A stretch of DNA of 64,000 bases from Oscillospiraceae bacterium (lineage in GTDB: Bacteria > Bacillota > Clostridia > Oscillospirales > Ruminococcaceae): positions 62,001 to 126,000 of the forward strand of contig JAFZPP010000001.1 of the NCBI GenBank assembly GCA_017550285.1, given 5' to 3'. Below are positions 53,751 through 62,061 of the stretch, piece by piece; position 1 is the stretch's first letter, and each line of letters opens with the position of its first letter. The translations under genes and the position numbers were made by a program. The notes under the pieces are model-generated. The model ran no database searches. It saw only the letters and a list, made by a program, of their open reading frames with translations, and was not told the DNA's origin.

Positions 53751-54887
53751 TTATCGTTTATGCACAAGCTGCTCCTGCGCTGCTTTCAGTGCAGTACAGA
53801 GCGCCGTGATGTCCTCCGGCGTATTTTCTGCGCAGAAGCTGACACGCAGCGTACTGTCCGCGAGGTCCTGCCTGATACCGAACTGCTGCAAAACGCCGCT
53901 CTGTTTTCCTTTGGAGCAGGCGGAACCGCTCGATACGTAAATCTCACGGTCAGAGAGAAAATGCAGCATTGTCTCCGAACGCAGTCCCTTTACCGAAAAG
54001 CTCAGGATATACGGGCTGCCGTCCGCAGGCGAATTGACCGTAACGCCTTCCAGTTCAGAAAGCTGCCGGATACATTCGCTGCGCAGACCGGAAGCATATT
54101 CCGCACGCACTGCAATCGTACCGCGCAATTCCCCGACCGCAGCGCCGAAGCCTGCAATCAGCGGTACGGACTCTGTACCCGGACGCATCGCGCCCTCCTG
54201 CTCGCCGCCCTTCATCAGCGGAATCAGACGGACTCCCTTTTTATGATACAGTGCGCCGACGCCCTTGCAGGCATGTACCTTGTGTCCGCTGACCGTCAGC
54301 AAATCGGCGCTCAGCTTCGCCGGATTCACCGGCAGCTTCATGAAGCCCTGCACCGCATCGCAATGCGTGATCGTCTGCGGATATTCGCGCTTGATCTGTG
54401 CAAATGCCTGCTGTACCGGCAAAACCGCACCGGTTTCGTTATTGACAAGCATCATGCTGACAAGACAGGTCTCCTCATTGACCGCGGATACGATTGATTC
54501 AGCGCGCAGGATGCCGTCCGCATCCGGTGCCACACGAATCACCTCATAGCCTTCTGCTTCCAGCATATCAAAGGCACCCTTCACGGATGCATGCTCAACC
54601 GTTGTCGTCACAACACGCCGCTTTCGTCTGCCGTATGCATACGCCGCACCGCTAATCGCAAGATGATTGCTCTCCGTTGCACCGGATGTAAACATCACAG
54701 AAGCTGCCTCGCATCCGAGTGCTGCCGCAATCTGCTTACGCGCCTGTTCCATGCAGAGCTGCGCCTCCAATCCAAAACGGTGCAGCGAGGACGGATTTCC
54801 GTAGGTTTCGCGCATCATGCCGCACATGGCATTCAGGCATGCCTCCCCCGGACGCGACGTTGCGGCGGAATCCAGATAAATCGTCAT
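53751..54887 (-). CDS. iscS: Cysteine desulfurase (IscS/NifS-like)
   Basis: 378 residues from ATG 54887, beginning MTIYLDSAATSRPGEA (IYLDNAAT in homologs). PLP-enzyme motifs: FTSGATESNHLAI, HAS (H99), HCDAVQGF and SGHKVHACKG with Schiff-base K203. The mobile-loop Cys lies in SSGSACSKGK (about 325). It liberates sulfur from cysteine for thiouridine and Fe-S use; pairing with thiI matches the NifS-like/ThiI system of Gram-positives. Two upstream in-frame ATGs (54911, 54938) exist but lie at or ahead of the predicted transcript start. Confidence 0.94.
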   Translation of the reverse strand: MTIYLDSAATSRPGEACLNAMCGMMRETYGNPSSLHRFGLEAQLCMEQARKQIAAALGCEAASVMFTSGATESNHLAISGAAYAYGRRKRRVVTTTVEHASVKGAFDMLEAEGYEVIRVAPDADGILRAESIVSAVNEETCLVSMMLVNNETGAVLPVQQAFAQIKREYPQTITHCDAVQGFMKLPVNPAKLSADLLTVSGHKVHACKGVGALYHKKGVRLIPLMKGGEQEGAMRPGTESVPLIAGFGAAVGELRGTIAVRAEYASGLRSECIRQLSELEGVTVNSPADGSPYILSFSVKGLRSETMLHFLSDREIYVSSGSACSKGKQSGVLQQFGIRQDLADSTLRVSFCAENTPEDITALCTALKAAQEQLVHKR

Positions 54888-54926
54888 TTTTGTGAGAATC
54901 CACTCCCTCATTTTAACACTGAGTCC

Positions 54927-54955
54927 ATTATAACACACTTATGAGAAAATTACAA
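54927..54955 (-). promoter_or_regulatory. Promoter of iscS-GNAT-thiI
   Basis: TTGTAA (54950-54955), 17-bp spacer, TATAAT (54927-54932), minus strand. It implies a transcript start near 54920. Confidence 0.75.
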
Positions 54956-55048
54956 AAAAAGTTTTTGAAAAATTTGCGAAAACCCCTTGACAAAACATTC
55001 GGATTATGATATAATAACAAAGTCGCAGGAAAACAGCGGCAAGGATGT

Positions 55049-55132
55049 GCGGATATGGCGGAATTGGCAGACGCGCATGGTTCAGGTCCATGTGATAGCA
55101 ATATCATGGAGGTTCAAGTCCTCTTATCCGCA
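55049..55132 (+). tRNA. tRNA-Leu (anticodon CAG)
   Basis: An 84-nt cloverleaf with a long variable arm, as class II tRNA-Leu requires. Acceptor stem GCGGATA pairs with TATCCGC. Anticodon loop TTCAGGT between CATGG and CCATG gives CAG. T arm GGTTCAAGTCC. CCA is not encoded. Confidence 0.96.
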
Positions 55133-55139
55133 TCCAAAG

Positions 55140-55169
55140 CCCTCATACAAACCGTATGAGGGTTTTTTT
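55140..55169 (+). terminator. Terminator after tRNA-Leu
   Basis: CCCTCATAC (55140-55148) pairs with GTATGAGGG (55154-55162), then T7. Confidence 0.88.
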
Positions 55170-55179
55170 CATTCCGGTT

Positions 55180-55250
55180 GCAGGCGTAGTTTAATGGTAA
55201 AACATCAGCTTCCCAAGCTGAGGTCGGGGGTTCGATTCCCCTCGCCTGCT
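55180..55250 (+). tRNA. tRNA-Gly (anticodon CCC)
   Basis: A 71-nt cloverleaf: acceptor GCAGGCG pairs with CGCCTGC, anticodon loop TTCCCAA between TCAGC and GCTGA gives CCC, T arm GGGGGTTCGATTCCCC. CCA not encoded. Its 3' end is duplicated at 58326-58353 by insertion of the prophage remnant, so the gene is left intact. Confidence 0.96.
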
Positions 55251-55252
55251 TA
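55225..55252. repeat. attL core of the prophage remnant
   Basis: 28-bp direct repeat identical to 58326-58353. It covers the T arm and acceptor 3' strand of tRNA-Gly plus TA, a common attachment target for tyrosine integrases. Confidence 0.92.
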
Positions 55253-55261
55253 TATGTAATT

Positions 55262-55303
55262 ATCACGCATGTACGTTATTTTAACGTATGTGCGTGATTT
55301 TTT
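55262..55303. terminator. Hairpin next to attL (integrase-side terminator)
   Basis: A 17-bp imperfect inverted repeat (55262-55278 with 55282-55298) with AT-rich flanks and TTTTTT after it on the plus strand. It sits between attL and the integrase stop and belongs to the inserted DNA. Confidence 0.6.
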
Positions 55304-55366
55304 CGCCGCTCGTACTAATATGTCTCTCACAAGATATTGTGAAAAATCACACCATCTAGTGACAAA

Positions 55367-55387
55367 ATATGACACGAAATATGACAC
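55367..55387. repeat. Candidate integrase arm-type sites, left end
   Basis: Two direct copies of ATATGACAC at 55367-55375 and 55379-55387 with 12-bp spacing. The same 9-mer, or ATATGCCAC, recurs three times at the right end. Confidence 0.55.
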
Positions 55388-55388
55388 G

Positions 55389-56036
55389 TTATTCCTGATC
55401 GTCGTTCAAAATGGACTCGTAGTAATCTTGTACGACCTGATCAGCTCGCTCCCTGTCTGGAGAAAAAGAGTGCTGGTACACATTTCGCATCGTGTTCGTG
55501 GTAGCCCAACCGCCTCTATCAGCAGCAACTCTGTCAGAGATTCCGAGTCGGTTCATATCCGACGCGGCGATATGTCTCAGGTCGTGGAATCTAACGTGGT
55601 CAAATCCGTGCTTTTTCATCAATCTTGTGAACCGCGAGTATATCGCCTTGGCCGTCATTGTCGTGGCATACATCTCGTCTCTATCTAAAATCATGCGTTT
55701 CAATCTCTCAGAAATCCTAATAACCCGTCTCGACGAATCAGTTTTCGCAAGCTCCTTCTCAACGCTCTTACCACCGACCGTTATCATGACGTTCTCTATA
55801 TATAGTAGATCGCCACTGATAGCGGTCTTTTTTATCCCTCGAACCTCGGACATTCTCAGGCACAAACAGAGTGCTAAAAGTACAGGAAGTTCTATCGGCG
55901 TACCACGAACCGCTCTAACGACGTCCTCTGCCGTTGGAAGATTCTGCTTTAACTGCTTTGTGCGCCGTGGCAATCTTACGTTTGGTACGTAGTCTGGACG
56001 CAACAATGACAGCGTTGAGTGAAGCAATCCATACAT
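55389..56036 (-). pseudogene. int: Tyrosine recombinase (phage integrase), N-terminally truncated
   Basis: The C-terminal catalytic domain is intact. The frame has the R of LRMSEVRGI, HDLRHIAAS (HxxR), the GGWATTNTMRNVY region with the Tyr nucleophile about 30 residues from the end, and the lysine-containing KSVEKELAK strand. It begins abruptly near YGLLHSTLSLLRPDYVPNV, within the core-binding domain, so roughly the first 140 residues (arm-binding and part of core-binding) are absent. The frame upstream of 56036 is only antisense to the RT gene. The integrase is probably unable to bind arm sites. Confidence 0.8.
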
Positions 56037-56048
56037 ATTGGATATGTT

Positions 56049-57017
56049 AGATGGAAGACGAGCGTAACGCAATATGAAGTAAACGGGCTGAAAAATACAG
56101 CCAAAATAATAATAGACATTCAAAACTCTAAGTACCGCATTAGCGAGTACCAAGTTTTCGAGATTTTTGAACCAAAGCGCAGAACAATTACTGCAACGCG
56201 AATAAAGGACAGACAATTACAAAGAAGCTTATGTGATAACTATTTATATGACGCTCTGACAAAATCGTTTATATACGACAACTGCGCGTGTCAAATTGGC
56301 AAAGGAACATACTTCGCTATAAATAGGCTTAAAACGCATCTTCATAAATACTATCACAAAAATAGGACAAATGATGGGTACTTCTTGAAATGTGATATAT
56401 CTCACTTTTTTGATTCCATAAATCACGAAATAGCAAAGGAAGTTATTAAAAAGCGTGTGAAAAATAACGACGCATTTCGCTTAGTGTGCGATATAATAGA
56501 CAGCTTTGGCGGAGACGTTGGAATTGGTCTTGGCAGTCAGGTTAGTCAACTAATAGCACTCACATTATTAGATGACATGGATCACATGATTAAAGAACGT
56601 TTGCACGTAAAACATTATGTTAGATATATGGACGACTTTATACTTATTCATAAAGATAAAGAATATCTAAAATACTGTCTGCAAGAAATATCAAGCCATC
56701 TTTGCAGCATAGGTCTGAAACTAAATAAAAAGACATCGTTGCAGACGATACATAATGGAGTTCCGTTCTTAAATTGGAGATATGTGTTGACAAATACTGG
56801 AGCCGTGAAAATGTTTCAAAACAAAAGACGTTTTCGTGCCAAAATATCAAAACTTAAAAAGATGCGCAATCTTTACGAGGCCGGAAGACTAACTCTTGAT
56901 GAGCTTTCGCAATCTTTAGACGGCATGGTTGCGCACGTCATGCATTGCTCTTGCGACGTACCAATTCGTAAGCTAGAGTCTGCCTCTGGAATTATTAGCA
57001 GTATAAAGTTAAGGTGA
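56049..57017 (+). pseudogene. Phage-associated reverse transcriptase, missing its N-terminus
   Basis: The frame (from about 56049; an accidental GTG at 56019 lies in the integrase fragment) begins RWKTSVTQYEVNGL and continues through the RT fingers, palm and thumb. Motifs: FEIFEPKRRTI, ACQIGKGT, YFLKCDISHFFDS (catalytic Asp of motif A), GDVGIGLGSQVSQLIAL, and YMDDF (motif C, about residues 203-207 from 56019). These match the RTs found next to lysins in Firmicute prophages, related to but not clearly DGR RTs. About 25-40 N-terminal residues are missing. A ribosome site and natural ATG are missing, so it is probably not expressed well. Confidence 0.78.
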
Positions 57018-57022
57018 TTGAT

Positions 57023-58225
57023 ATGATTAAGACATATCAGTATAATGACAACATCCAACTTTCAGAACATTTCAACTCAAAGGAGTTTAGATGTAAGTGT
57101 GGAAAGCCACACGAGTACAAGGTTTCTGAGACGCTCGTAAACAATCTTGAAGTATTGTTTGGCAAGCTTGATTGCTCAAAGATCATTGTAACAAGCGGAT
57201 ATCGGTGCGTGCAGCACGACAAGAATGTTGGTGGCAGCGGTTCTGGTCAGCATGTAGAAGGAACTGCCAGCGATATCTGCTGCTACGATAAAGACGGAAA
57301 GCCTATCGACAGTAGGCTGGTATGTTGCAAGGCTCAGGACATAGGTTTCAAAGGCATAGCGAACATCAATATGTCGTATCAATATACACACGTAGATATG
57401 AGACAAAACGGTAAGTGGTATGGCGACGAGGTTGTTAGCTACAGCACCGTCACTGACGATTTCTACAAATATTTCCATATCGAAAGAGACGAAGAAAAGG
57501 AGGACGATGATATGAGCGGTGCTTTGAACGGAATCGACATTTCGTACTGTCAGACAAAGGTTGACTGGAATAAAGTGACTTCCGACTTCGTAATCGCAAG
57601 AGCAGGCTACGGTAAGGTAGCATCTCAGAAGGATAATATGTTTGAGAGCCACTATGCAGGAGCCAAGTCTCGTGGTATACCGATTGGCGCGTACTGGTAT
57701 AGCTACGCTACAAGCGAAGCAGAGGCAGAGCAGGAAGCAGACGTCTGTCTCGAAATCCTCAAAGGCAAGCAGTTTGAATATCCTATCTTCTATGACGTAG
57801 AGGAAAAGCGGCAGTTCGACCTCGGTAAGGAAAAGGTGTCTGCGATTATCCGTGCGTTCCTGAGCAAGGTAGAAGCTGCTGGATACTGGGTTGGTCTGTA
57901 TATGTCCGCAAGTCCTCTCAAGGACTTTGTTGAAGATGACATCAGAAACCGCTATGCTATCTGGGTGGCTAATACAGGTGTGTCCAAGCCGTCGTACTCT
58001 GGTGCGTATGGTGTGTGGCAGTACAAGGTAGGAACTGCGCCCGGAGTGACCGGAGATGTAGACCTTGACTATTGCTATGTAGACTACCCGTCTGCAATCA
58101 AGGCAAATGGATTGAACGGATTTAGCAAAGATGACACAAAGCCAGCGCCGACCACAGATAAAGACACTATTGACGTTGAGATAAAATTCAACGGTAAGAC
58201 ATACAAGGGAACTCTTGAAGCATAA
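57023..58225 (+). CDS. Two-domain endolysin: peptidase M15 plus GH25 lysozyme
   Basis: 400 residues from ATG 57023 (AAGGTG upstream; overlaps the RT stop by -4). The N-terminal domain (about 1-150) is an M15_3-like D-Ala/L-Ala endopeptidase with SGYRC, GSGQHVEGTASDIC and YTHVDMR, the last two holding the His/Asp/His zinc ligands. A linker rich in Glu/Asp (EEKEDDD) leads to a GH25 lysozyme (about 164-380) with GIDISYCQ and FYDVEE, the catalytic Asp/Glu, and ends DYCYVDYPSAI. A short C-terminal tail may bind the wall. It is the only intact gene of the remnant. An internal ribosome site and ATG open the GH25 domain (57512). Confidence 0.9.
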   Translation: MIKTYQYNDNIQLSEHFNSKEFRCKCGKPHEYKVSETLVNNLEVLFGKLDCSKIIVTSGYRCVQHDKNVGGSGSGQHVEGTASDICCYDKDGKPIDSRLVCCKAQDIGFKGIANINMSYQYTHVDMRQNGKWYGDEVVSYSTVTDDFYKYFHIERDEEKEDDDMSGALNGIDISYCQTKVDWNKVTSDFVIARAGYGKVASQKDNMFESHYAGAKSRGIPIGAYWYSYATSEAEAEQEADVCLEILKGKQFEYPIFYDVEEKRQFDLGKEKVSAIIRAFLSKVEAAGYWVGLYMSASPLKDFVEDDIRNRYAIWVANTGVSKPSYSGAYGVWQYKVGTAPGVTGDVDLDYCYVDYPSAIKANGLNGFSKDDTKPAPTTDKDTIDVEIKFNGKTYKGTLEA

Positions 58226-58240
58226 ATAAAAGATTCGCAC

Positions 58241-58280
58241 ATATGCCACATTTGAAAATATATGCCACAATATATGACAC
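58241..58280. repeat. Candidate integrase arm-type sites, right end
   Basis: ATATGCCAC at 58241-58249 and 58260-58268, and ATATGACAC at 58272-58280, downstream of the lysin stop and before attR. Confidence 0.55.
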
Positions 58281-58325
58281 AGTACTTTCAAACGCACGTA
58301 TCTACGAACCTTCTGAGCGTTTGAG

Positions 58326-58353
58326 CGGGGGTTCGATTCCCCTCGCCTGCTTA
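58326..58353. repeat. attR core of the prophage remnant
   Basis: 28-bp repeat identical to 55225-55252. The flanking bases differ, so the duplication is exactly 28 bp. Confidence 0.92.
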
Positions 58354-58358
58354 CGAGT

Positions 58359-58407
58359 AAAGCATCGCATTTGCGTGGATTCCGCGCAGGTGCGATGCTT
58401 TTCTTTT
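58359..58407 (+). terminator. Displaced terminator of tRNA-Gly
   Basis: AAGCATCGCA (58360-58369) pairs with TGCGATGCTT (58391-58400) and T-rich sequence follows. It lies directly after attR, so before integration it lay just past tRNA-Gly. Confidence 0.75.
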
Positions 58408-58417
58408 GATACCGTAT

Positions 58418-58774
58418 TCAATAATAAGGTTGGTCAAATAATCCCGCACGGTCTGCCTCAAGAATCCGCTCCGTGGAAAGCAGAGACATCAGATAGAAAT
58501 TCCGGTCTGTCACAGTCTTCCGCAGCAGCTCCTTCAAATTCAACACTCTTTCAGCCGCGAACAGCTCATCCAGCTGCCGCAGCGAATAAGTCGATGTATA
58601 AAACTCCTGCAATTCCACAGCCGATCTGTCCAGACGCGCATATCGAAGCGCTTCGGCGGCGTCAACCGTCTCCGGATCACCCTCCAGTGCCAGTACGCGC
58701 AGCTCCAGTCTGCCGTCCATATATTTCCGGCCATACGGGCAGGACGTCCCGATCCGGATCATTACACATTTCAT
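58418..58774 (-). CDS. Unidentified 118-residue protein
   Basis: 118 residues from ATG 58774, with GGGGGG ahead. It starts MKCVMIRIGTSCPYGRKYMDG and is helical and charged after about residue 40 (AEALRYARLDRSAVELQEFY). Two Cys (C3, C12) are present but no CxxC pair. No membrane segment or signal. Alternative upstream codons lie in a leader with no ribosome site. It lies between the prophage remnant and the PL11 gene, on the same strand as the latter. Not recognised. Confidence 0.65.
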   Translation of the reverse strand: MKCVMIRIGTSCPYGRKYMDGRLELRVLALEGDPETVDAAEALRYARLDRSAVELQEFYTSTYSLRQLDELFAAERVLNLKELLRKTVTDRNFYLMSLLSTERILEADRAGLFDQPYY

Positions 58775-58827
58775 ACAATCCCCCCTGTCAGCTTTATGAT
58801 ACAATCTGTGATGATTTTTATCAGGCA

Positions 58828-58863
58828 AACGCCTGTGCATCCGCTGCGGAACGCACAGGCGTT
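58828..58863. terminator. Hairpin between the PL11 gene and the small unknown gene
   Basis: AACGCCTGTGC (58828-58838) pairs with GCACAGGCGTT (58853-58863). The minus-strand side lacks a clear T-run, so this may be a weak terminator. Confidence 0.5.
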
Positions 58864-58870
58864 ACTGTTT

Positions 58871-61753
58871 TTATGCAGGAGAAACTGCAAGATAATCAAT
58901 ATTCGGTCCGCCCTGATCGGTATCCGAGGTCAGACGAATCGTGTTCATACCCGCATTCAGTGTCAGCGAGAGCTTGACATCTGCCCATGTTGTCCATGCG
59001 CCTGTCGCATTGAAATCAATCGACTGTGCAGCACCGCCGTTGACGGACATCTTCATTAGCCGGTTTGCCTCACTGCCGTTTGCCACGCGGAGTGTGCCGT
59101 TATAGCTGCCGGATTTCGCAGCATATACGCGGAATTCCACATAGCTTCCGGTGACATTGTCCAGATTCAGATATGCCGCATCCTTGAAGCCTGCATTGCT
59201 GGATTCCTCGATGCCCTGTCCATAGCATGCATCAATCGCATAGTAGAAACCGCCTGCATACTCGCCGGAGCCGAGCAGATACTTTTGCAGTGCAACCGCA
59301 TCCGCGATTGTCACATCGCCGTCGCCGTTGACGTCCGCAGCTCTCTTTTCCACACGCGAACGCGCAGGCTTGAGAATTTCCTGCTTCATCAAAGAGAGGT
59401 CTGCTGCATTGACAACGCCGTTGTCATCGAGATCGCCGGAAATGAAATCCGGTGCTGCCGGATGGAACGAAATCGCATCCAGCGACCAGACCTGACACTT
59501 TTCGCCGTTTCGCTCCCATTCCTGCACATTTGCACCGGCATCCGTAGACGCAGATGCAACCTCGATGCACTTCTCAAATTCGCTTGTCTTGGTAACGAGA
59601 ACATAGCCGCCGGATGCACGGAACACCTGAACCGTCTGTGTATCGGCATTCGCCCCCTTCTGCACAACAGCATTGCCGCTGTCGATTGTCAGGGTCTGAC
59701 CTGCAAGATTCGTCAGTGTATAGCCGTCATCGGTTGAATCCTTGAAGTACCAGATTGCGTTGCTGTCCTCTGCGTTTTTCTGCTGAACAGCGTTGCCGTC
59801 GCTGCCGGTCAGATAGAGACCGCTGCTGACATTTCTCAGCACATATGCCTTTGCAGTATCAATCACTGCCGGAGAATCCGAAGCACTCGCCTGCCCGTTG
59901 ATCGTGACCGCCGGACGATCCGGCAGCGGCTGATCGGAACCGAGATAGAAGCTCGGATGCGGCGGCTGATTGTAACAGTTCTGCTCAGATGCGACCTGCA
60001 TTCTGTACTGCATATCGTGCATCAACGTCGTGATGCGGGATTTTGTCTCATACGGCGTGCAGAAAATGCGGAGTGTTTTGCTGTCAGAGGAATGCAGGAT
60101 CAGCTCCTCACGCCAGTCGCCGAAGAGATCGCAGGAGAGGTTCGGCGTCGCCTTCGTGCCGTTGCAGGAATCAAAGCCGTTCGCCGTGAACAATGTATCA
60201 ATGCCGCCGGACTGGTTGACCTTTGTGATTGTATTGCCGTCAAGCAGCTCACGTTCAAGATCGCCGTCCCACCAGATCAGGAAGTTCATTGCCGGACAGG
60301 ACATGTTGATTGTCTGTCCCGCACTGTTAAATACGGCATCGGAAAGCGATCCCCAGTATTCACCGCCCGGATTACCTGCCCAGACATTGCCCGCGCAGCA
60401 TCTTCCGGTATCCTTGCGGCGGTCTTCATGTACCAGAATCTTACCGTTCGCCGCGTCAATCAGAGAAACGCCCCACGGCTCATGCTCATGGCAGACCCAG
60501 AGCTCCTGTCCCGGTCGGCTCGGATCCAGATCGCTCAGATGCATTGCATCACCGTGACCTAAATTCGTACACCACAGCACCTTGCCGTTATCGTCAAATG
60601 CGACCGCACCGACTACGATTTCATCCTTGCCGTCGCCGTCTACGTCAGCAGGCATGCAGTTATGGTTGCCGTTGCCCCAGCCGGAGCCGTTCTGCTGATT
60701 CCAGCCGGAATCATAGCCCCAGCGCTTGACGAGCTTCTTATTCACAACATCATATGCAACCGCAGTCATTCTCGTATAGTAGCCGCGGATCGAAACCGCA
60801 CTCGGATGCACACCGTCGAGGTATGCAACGGTACCGAGGAACCGGTCACAGCGGTTGCCGTAATCATCGCCCCATGTGGACTTGGAAACCGTGCCGCGCG
60901 GATATTCGTAGCTGACAGTATCGAGCAGCGTACCGGTTTCACCGTCAAAGAGCGAATAGTATTCCGGTCCTGAGAGCACGTAACCGCCGGAGTTCCGGTA
61001 ATCCTTGGAGCCGTCGCCGATTACAGTACCCTTGGCATCGACGGTGCCGTCTGCGGTCTTGCAGGTCATTTCGCATTTGCCGTCGCAGTCAAAGTCTGCA
61101 ACGAGGAACTGCGTATAGTGCGCACCGGCGCGGATATTCCTTCCGAGATCAATGCGCCAGAGCTTTTCGCCTGTCAGCTTGTAGCAGTCAATATAGACAT
61201 TGCCCGTATAGCCGCTCTGCGAATTATCATGCGCATTGGTCGGATCCCATTTCAGGAAAATTTCATATACGCCGTCACCGTCTACGTCACCGACGGAGCA
61301 GTCATTCGCCACATAGGAATACGCAACACCGTCAGGCGCTGTTCCTCCGCGCGGAACATCCAGCGGAATATCAAAATAGGACTGACCGGAGATCATCGAA
61401 CAGACATCCGAGCTGACCTTTTTGCCGCTGACAAACGTATCCAGACGGTATTTCGAGGAAGCACTGCCTGTTTTATCAAGAAAGCTGGTCGCATTTCCTG
61501 CTTCACTTGTATAGATCAGTGCATCGTCGCGGTAAAGCTGAAACTCCGCTCTGTCATTGTCATTTGCGAGAAAACGCCAGCTGATCATCATACCGGAGCC
61601 GGTATTGTATGCAATCAGACCGCGGTCAAGCATTTCTGCAATATTCTGTCCGGAGCCGTACGCTGCGGATGCCGGAATCGCGGCACCTGCCGGAAGCATC
61701 CCTGCTGCAAGAACAACTGCGGCTAAAACCGTACAACTTTTTCTGAATCTCAT
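58871..61753 (-). CDS. Rhamnogalacturonan lyase (PL11) with ricin-like domain, dockerin and CBM
   Basis: 960 residues from ATG 61753 (AAAGGGTGG upstream). Signal peptide (to about ASA-AYG), then a PL11 beta-propeller (about 35-610) with recurrent Asp-rich Ca loops such as VGDVDGDGVYEIFLKWDP, VADFDCDGKCEM and PADVDGDGKDEIV, the family's repeating blade pattern. A ricin-type beta-trefoil (about 640-760) follows, then a dockerin (about 770-830; DLDDNGVVNAADLS, DVNGDGDVTIADAV) and a C-terminal CBM35-like domain (about 835-960). It cleaves the rhamnose-galacturonate backbone of pectin by beta-elimination. The domain order suggests a pectinolytic cellulosome component. A TATAAT-type -10 lies at about 61815-61825, the -35 is weak. 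Confidence 0.93.
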   Translation of the reverse strand: MRFRKSCTVLAAVVLAAGMLPAGAAIPASAAYGSGQNIAEMLDRGLIAYNTGSGMMISWRFLANDNDRAEFQLYRDDALIYTSEAGNATSFLDKTGSASSKYRLDTFVSGKKVSSDVCSMISGQSYFDIPLDVPRGGTAPDGVAYSYVANDCSVGDVDGDGVYEIFLKWDPTNAHDNSQSGYTGNVYIDCYKLTGEKLWRIDLGRNIRAGAHYTQFLVADFDCDGKCEMTCKTADGTVDAKGTVIGDGSKDYRNSGGYVLSGPEYYSLFDGETGTLLDTVSYEYPRGTVSKSTWGDDYGNRCDRFLGTVAYLDGVHPSAVSIRGYYTRMTAVAYDVVNKKLVKRWGYDSGWNQQNGSGWGNGNHNCMPADVDGDGKDEIVVGAVAFDDNGKVLWCTNLGHGDAMHLSDLDPSRPGQELWVCHEHEPWGVSLIDAANGKILVHEDRRKDTGRCCAGNVWAGNPGGEYWGSLSDAVFNSAGQTINMSCPAMNFLIWWDGDLERELLDGNTITKVNQSGGIDTLFTANGFDSCNGTKATPNLSCDLFGDWREELILHSSDSKTLRIFCTPYETKSRITTLMHDMQYRMQVASEQNCYNQPPHPSFYLGSDQPLPDRPAVTINGQASASDSPAVIDTAKAYVLRNVSSGLYLTGSDGNAVQQKNAEDSNAIWYFKDSTDDGYTLTNLAGQTLTIDSGNAVVQKGANADTQTVQVFRASGGYVLVTKTSEFEKCIEVASASTDAGANVQEWERNGEKCQVWSLDAISFHPAAPDFISGDLDDNGVVNAADLSLMKQEILKPARSRVEKRAADVNGDGDVTIADAVALQKYLLGSGEYAGGFYYAIDACYGQGIEESSNAGFKDAAYLNLDNVTGSYVEFRVYAAKSGSYNGTLRVANGSEANRLMKMSVNGGAAQSIDFNATGAWTTWADVKLSLTLNAGMNTIRLTSDTDQGGPNIDYLAVSPA

Positions 61754-61930
61754 CAAATCCACCCTTTCAAACTGAAAAAAGCCACAAACAAACAGACATT
61801 TCAAGCCCATTTTTCTATATTATAGCATAAGCAAAGTGAAAAAGATAGGGACAATTCTCGTGAATAACTGGATAAAATGCAGATTTGTGCCGGATGATCC
61901 GAAACTTGTACGGTAACATTACATACATGT

Positions 61931-61965
61931 GAAAGCACCGGATCATCCGATGACCCGGTGCTTTC
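61931..61965. terminator. Hairpin between the dockerin protein and PL11 genes
   Basis: GAAAGCACCGG (61931-61941) pairs with CCGGTGCTTTC (61955-61965). No T-run on the minus strand, so possibly structural or a terminator with a U-poor tail. Confidence 0.5.
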
Positions 61966-62061
61966 CGCTCCTCTCGTCCTATCCCCCTATGGCATAAGCG
62001 ATGTTATTCTCATGAACATAAACTTTCCGGAAGCCTCATTCAGCAGTGCACGATCTTTCGT

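Larger units (their letters stand above)
55225..58353. mobile_element. 3.1-kb prophage remnant integrated in tRNA-Gly
   Basis: Bounded by the 28-bp att repeats. Contains, left to right, an integrase fragment (minus), an RT lacking its N-terminus (plus) and an endolysin (plus). Phage structural, replication and regulatory modules are absent. A+T content is visibly higher than the flanking genes. The integrase and RT reading frames abut at about 56036-56049, exactly where both lose homology, suggesting a single deletion that removed everything between int and RT. Confidence 0.85.

Noticed and set aside
55389..58225. Diversity-generating retroelement with template/variable repeats
   Set aside because: No Avd gene, no pair of near-identical repeats with A-specific mismatches and no C-type-lectin target seen in the remnant.
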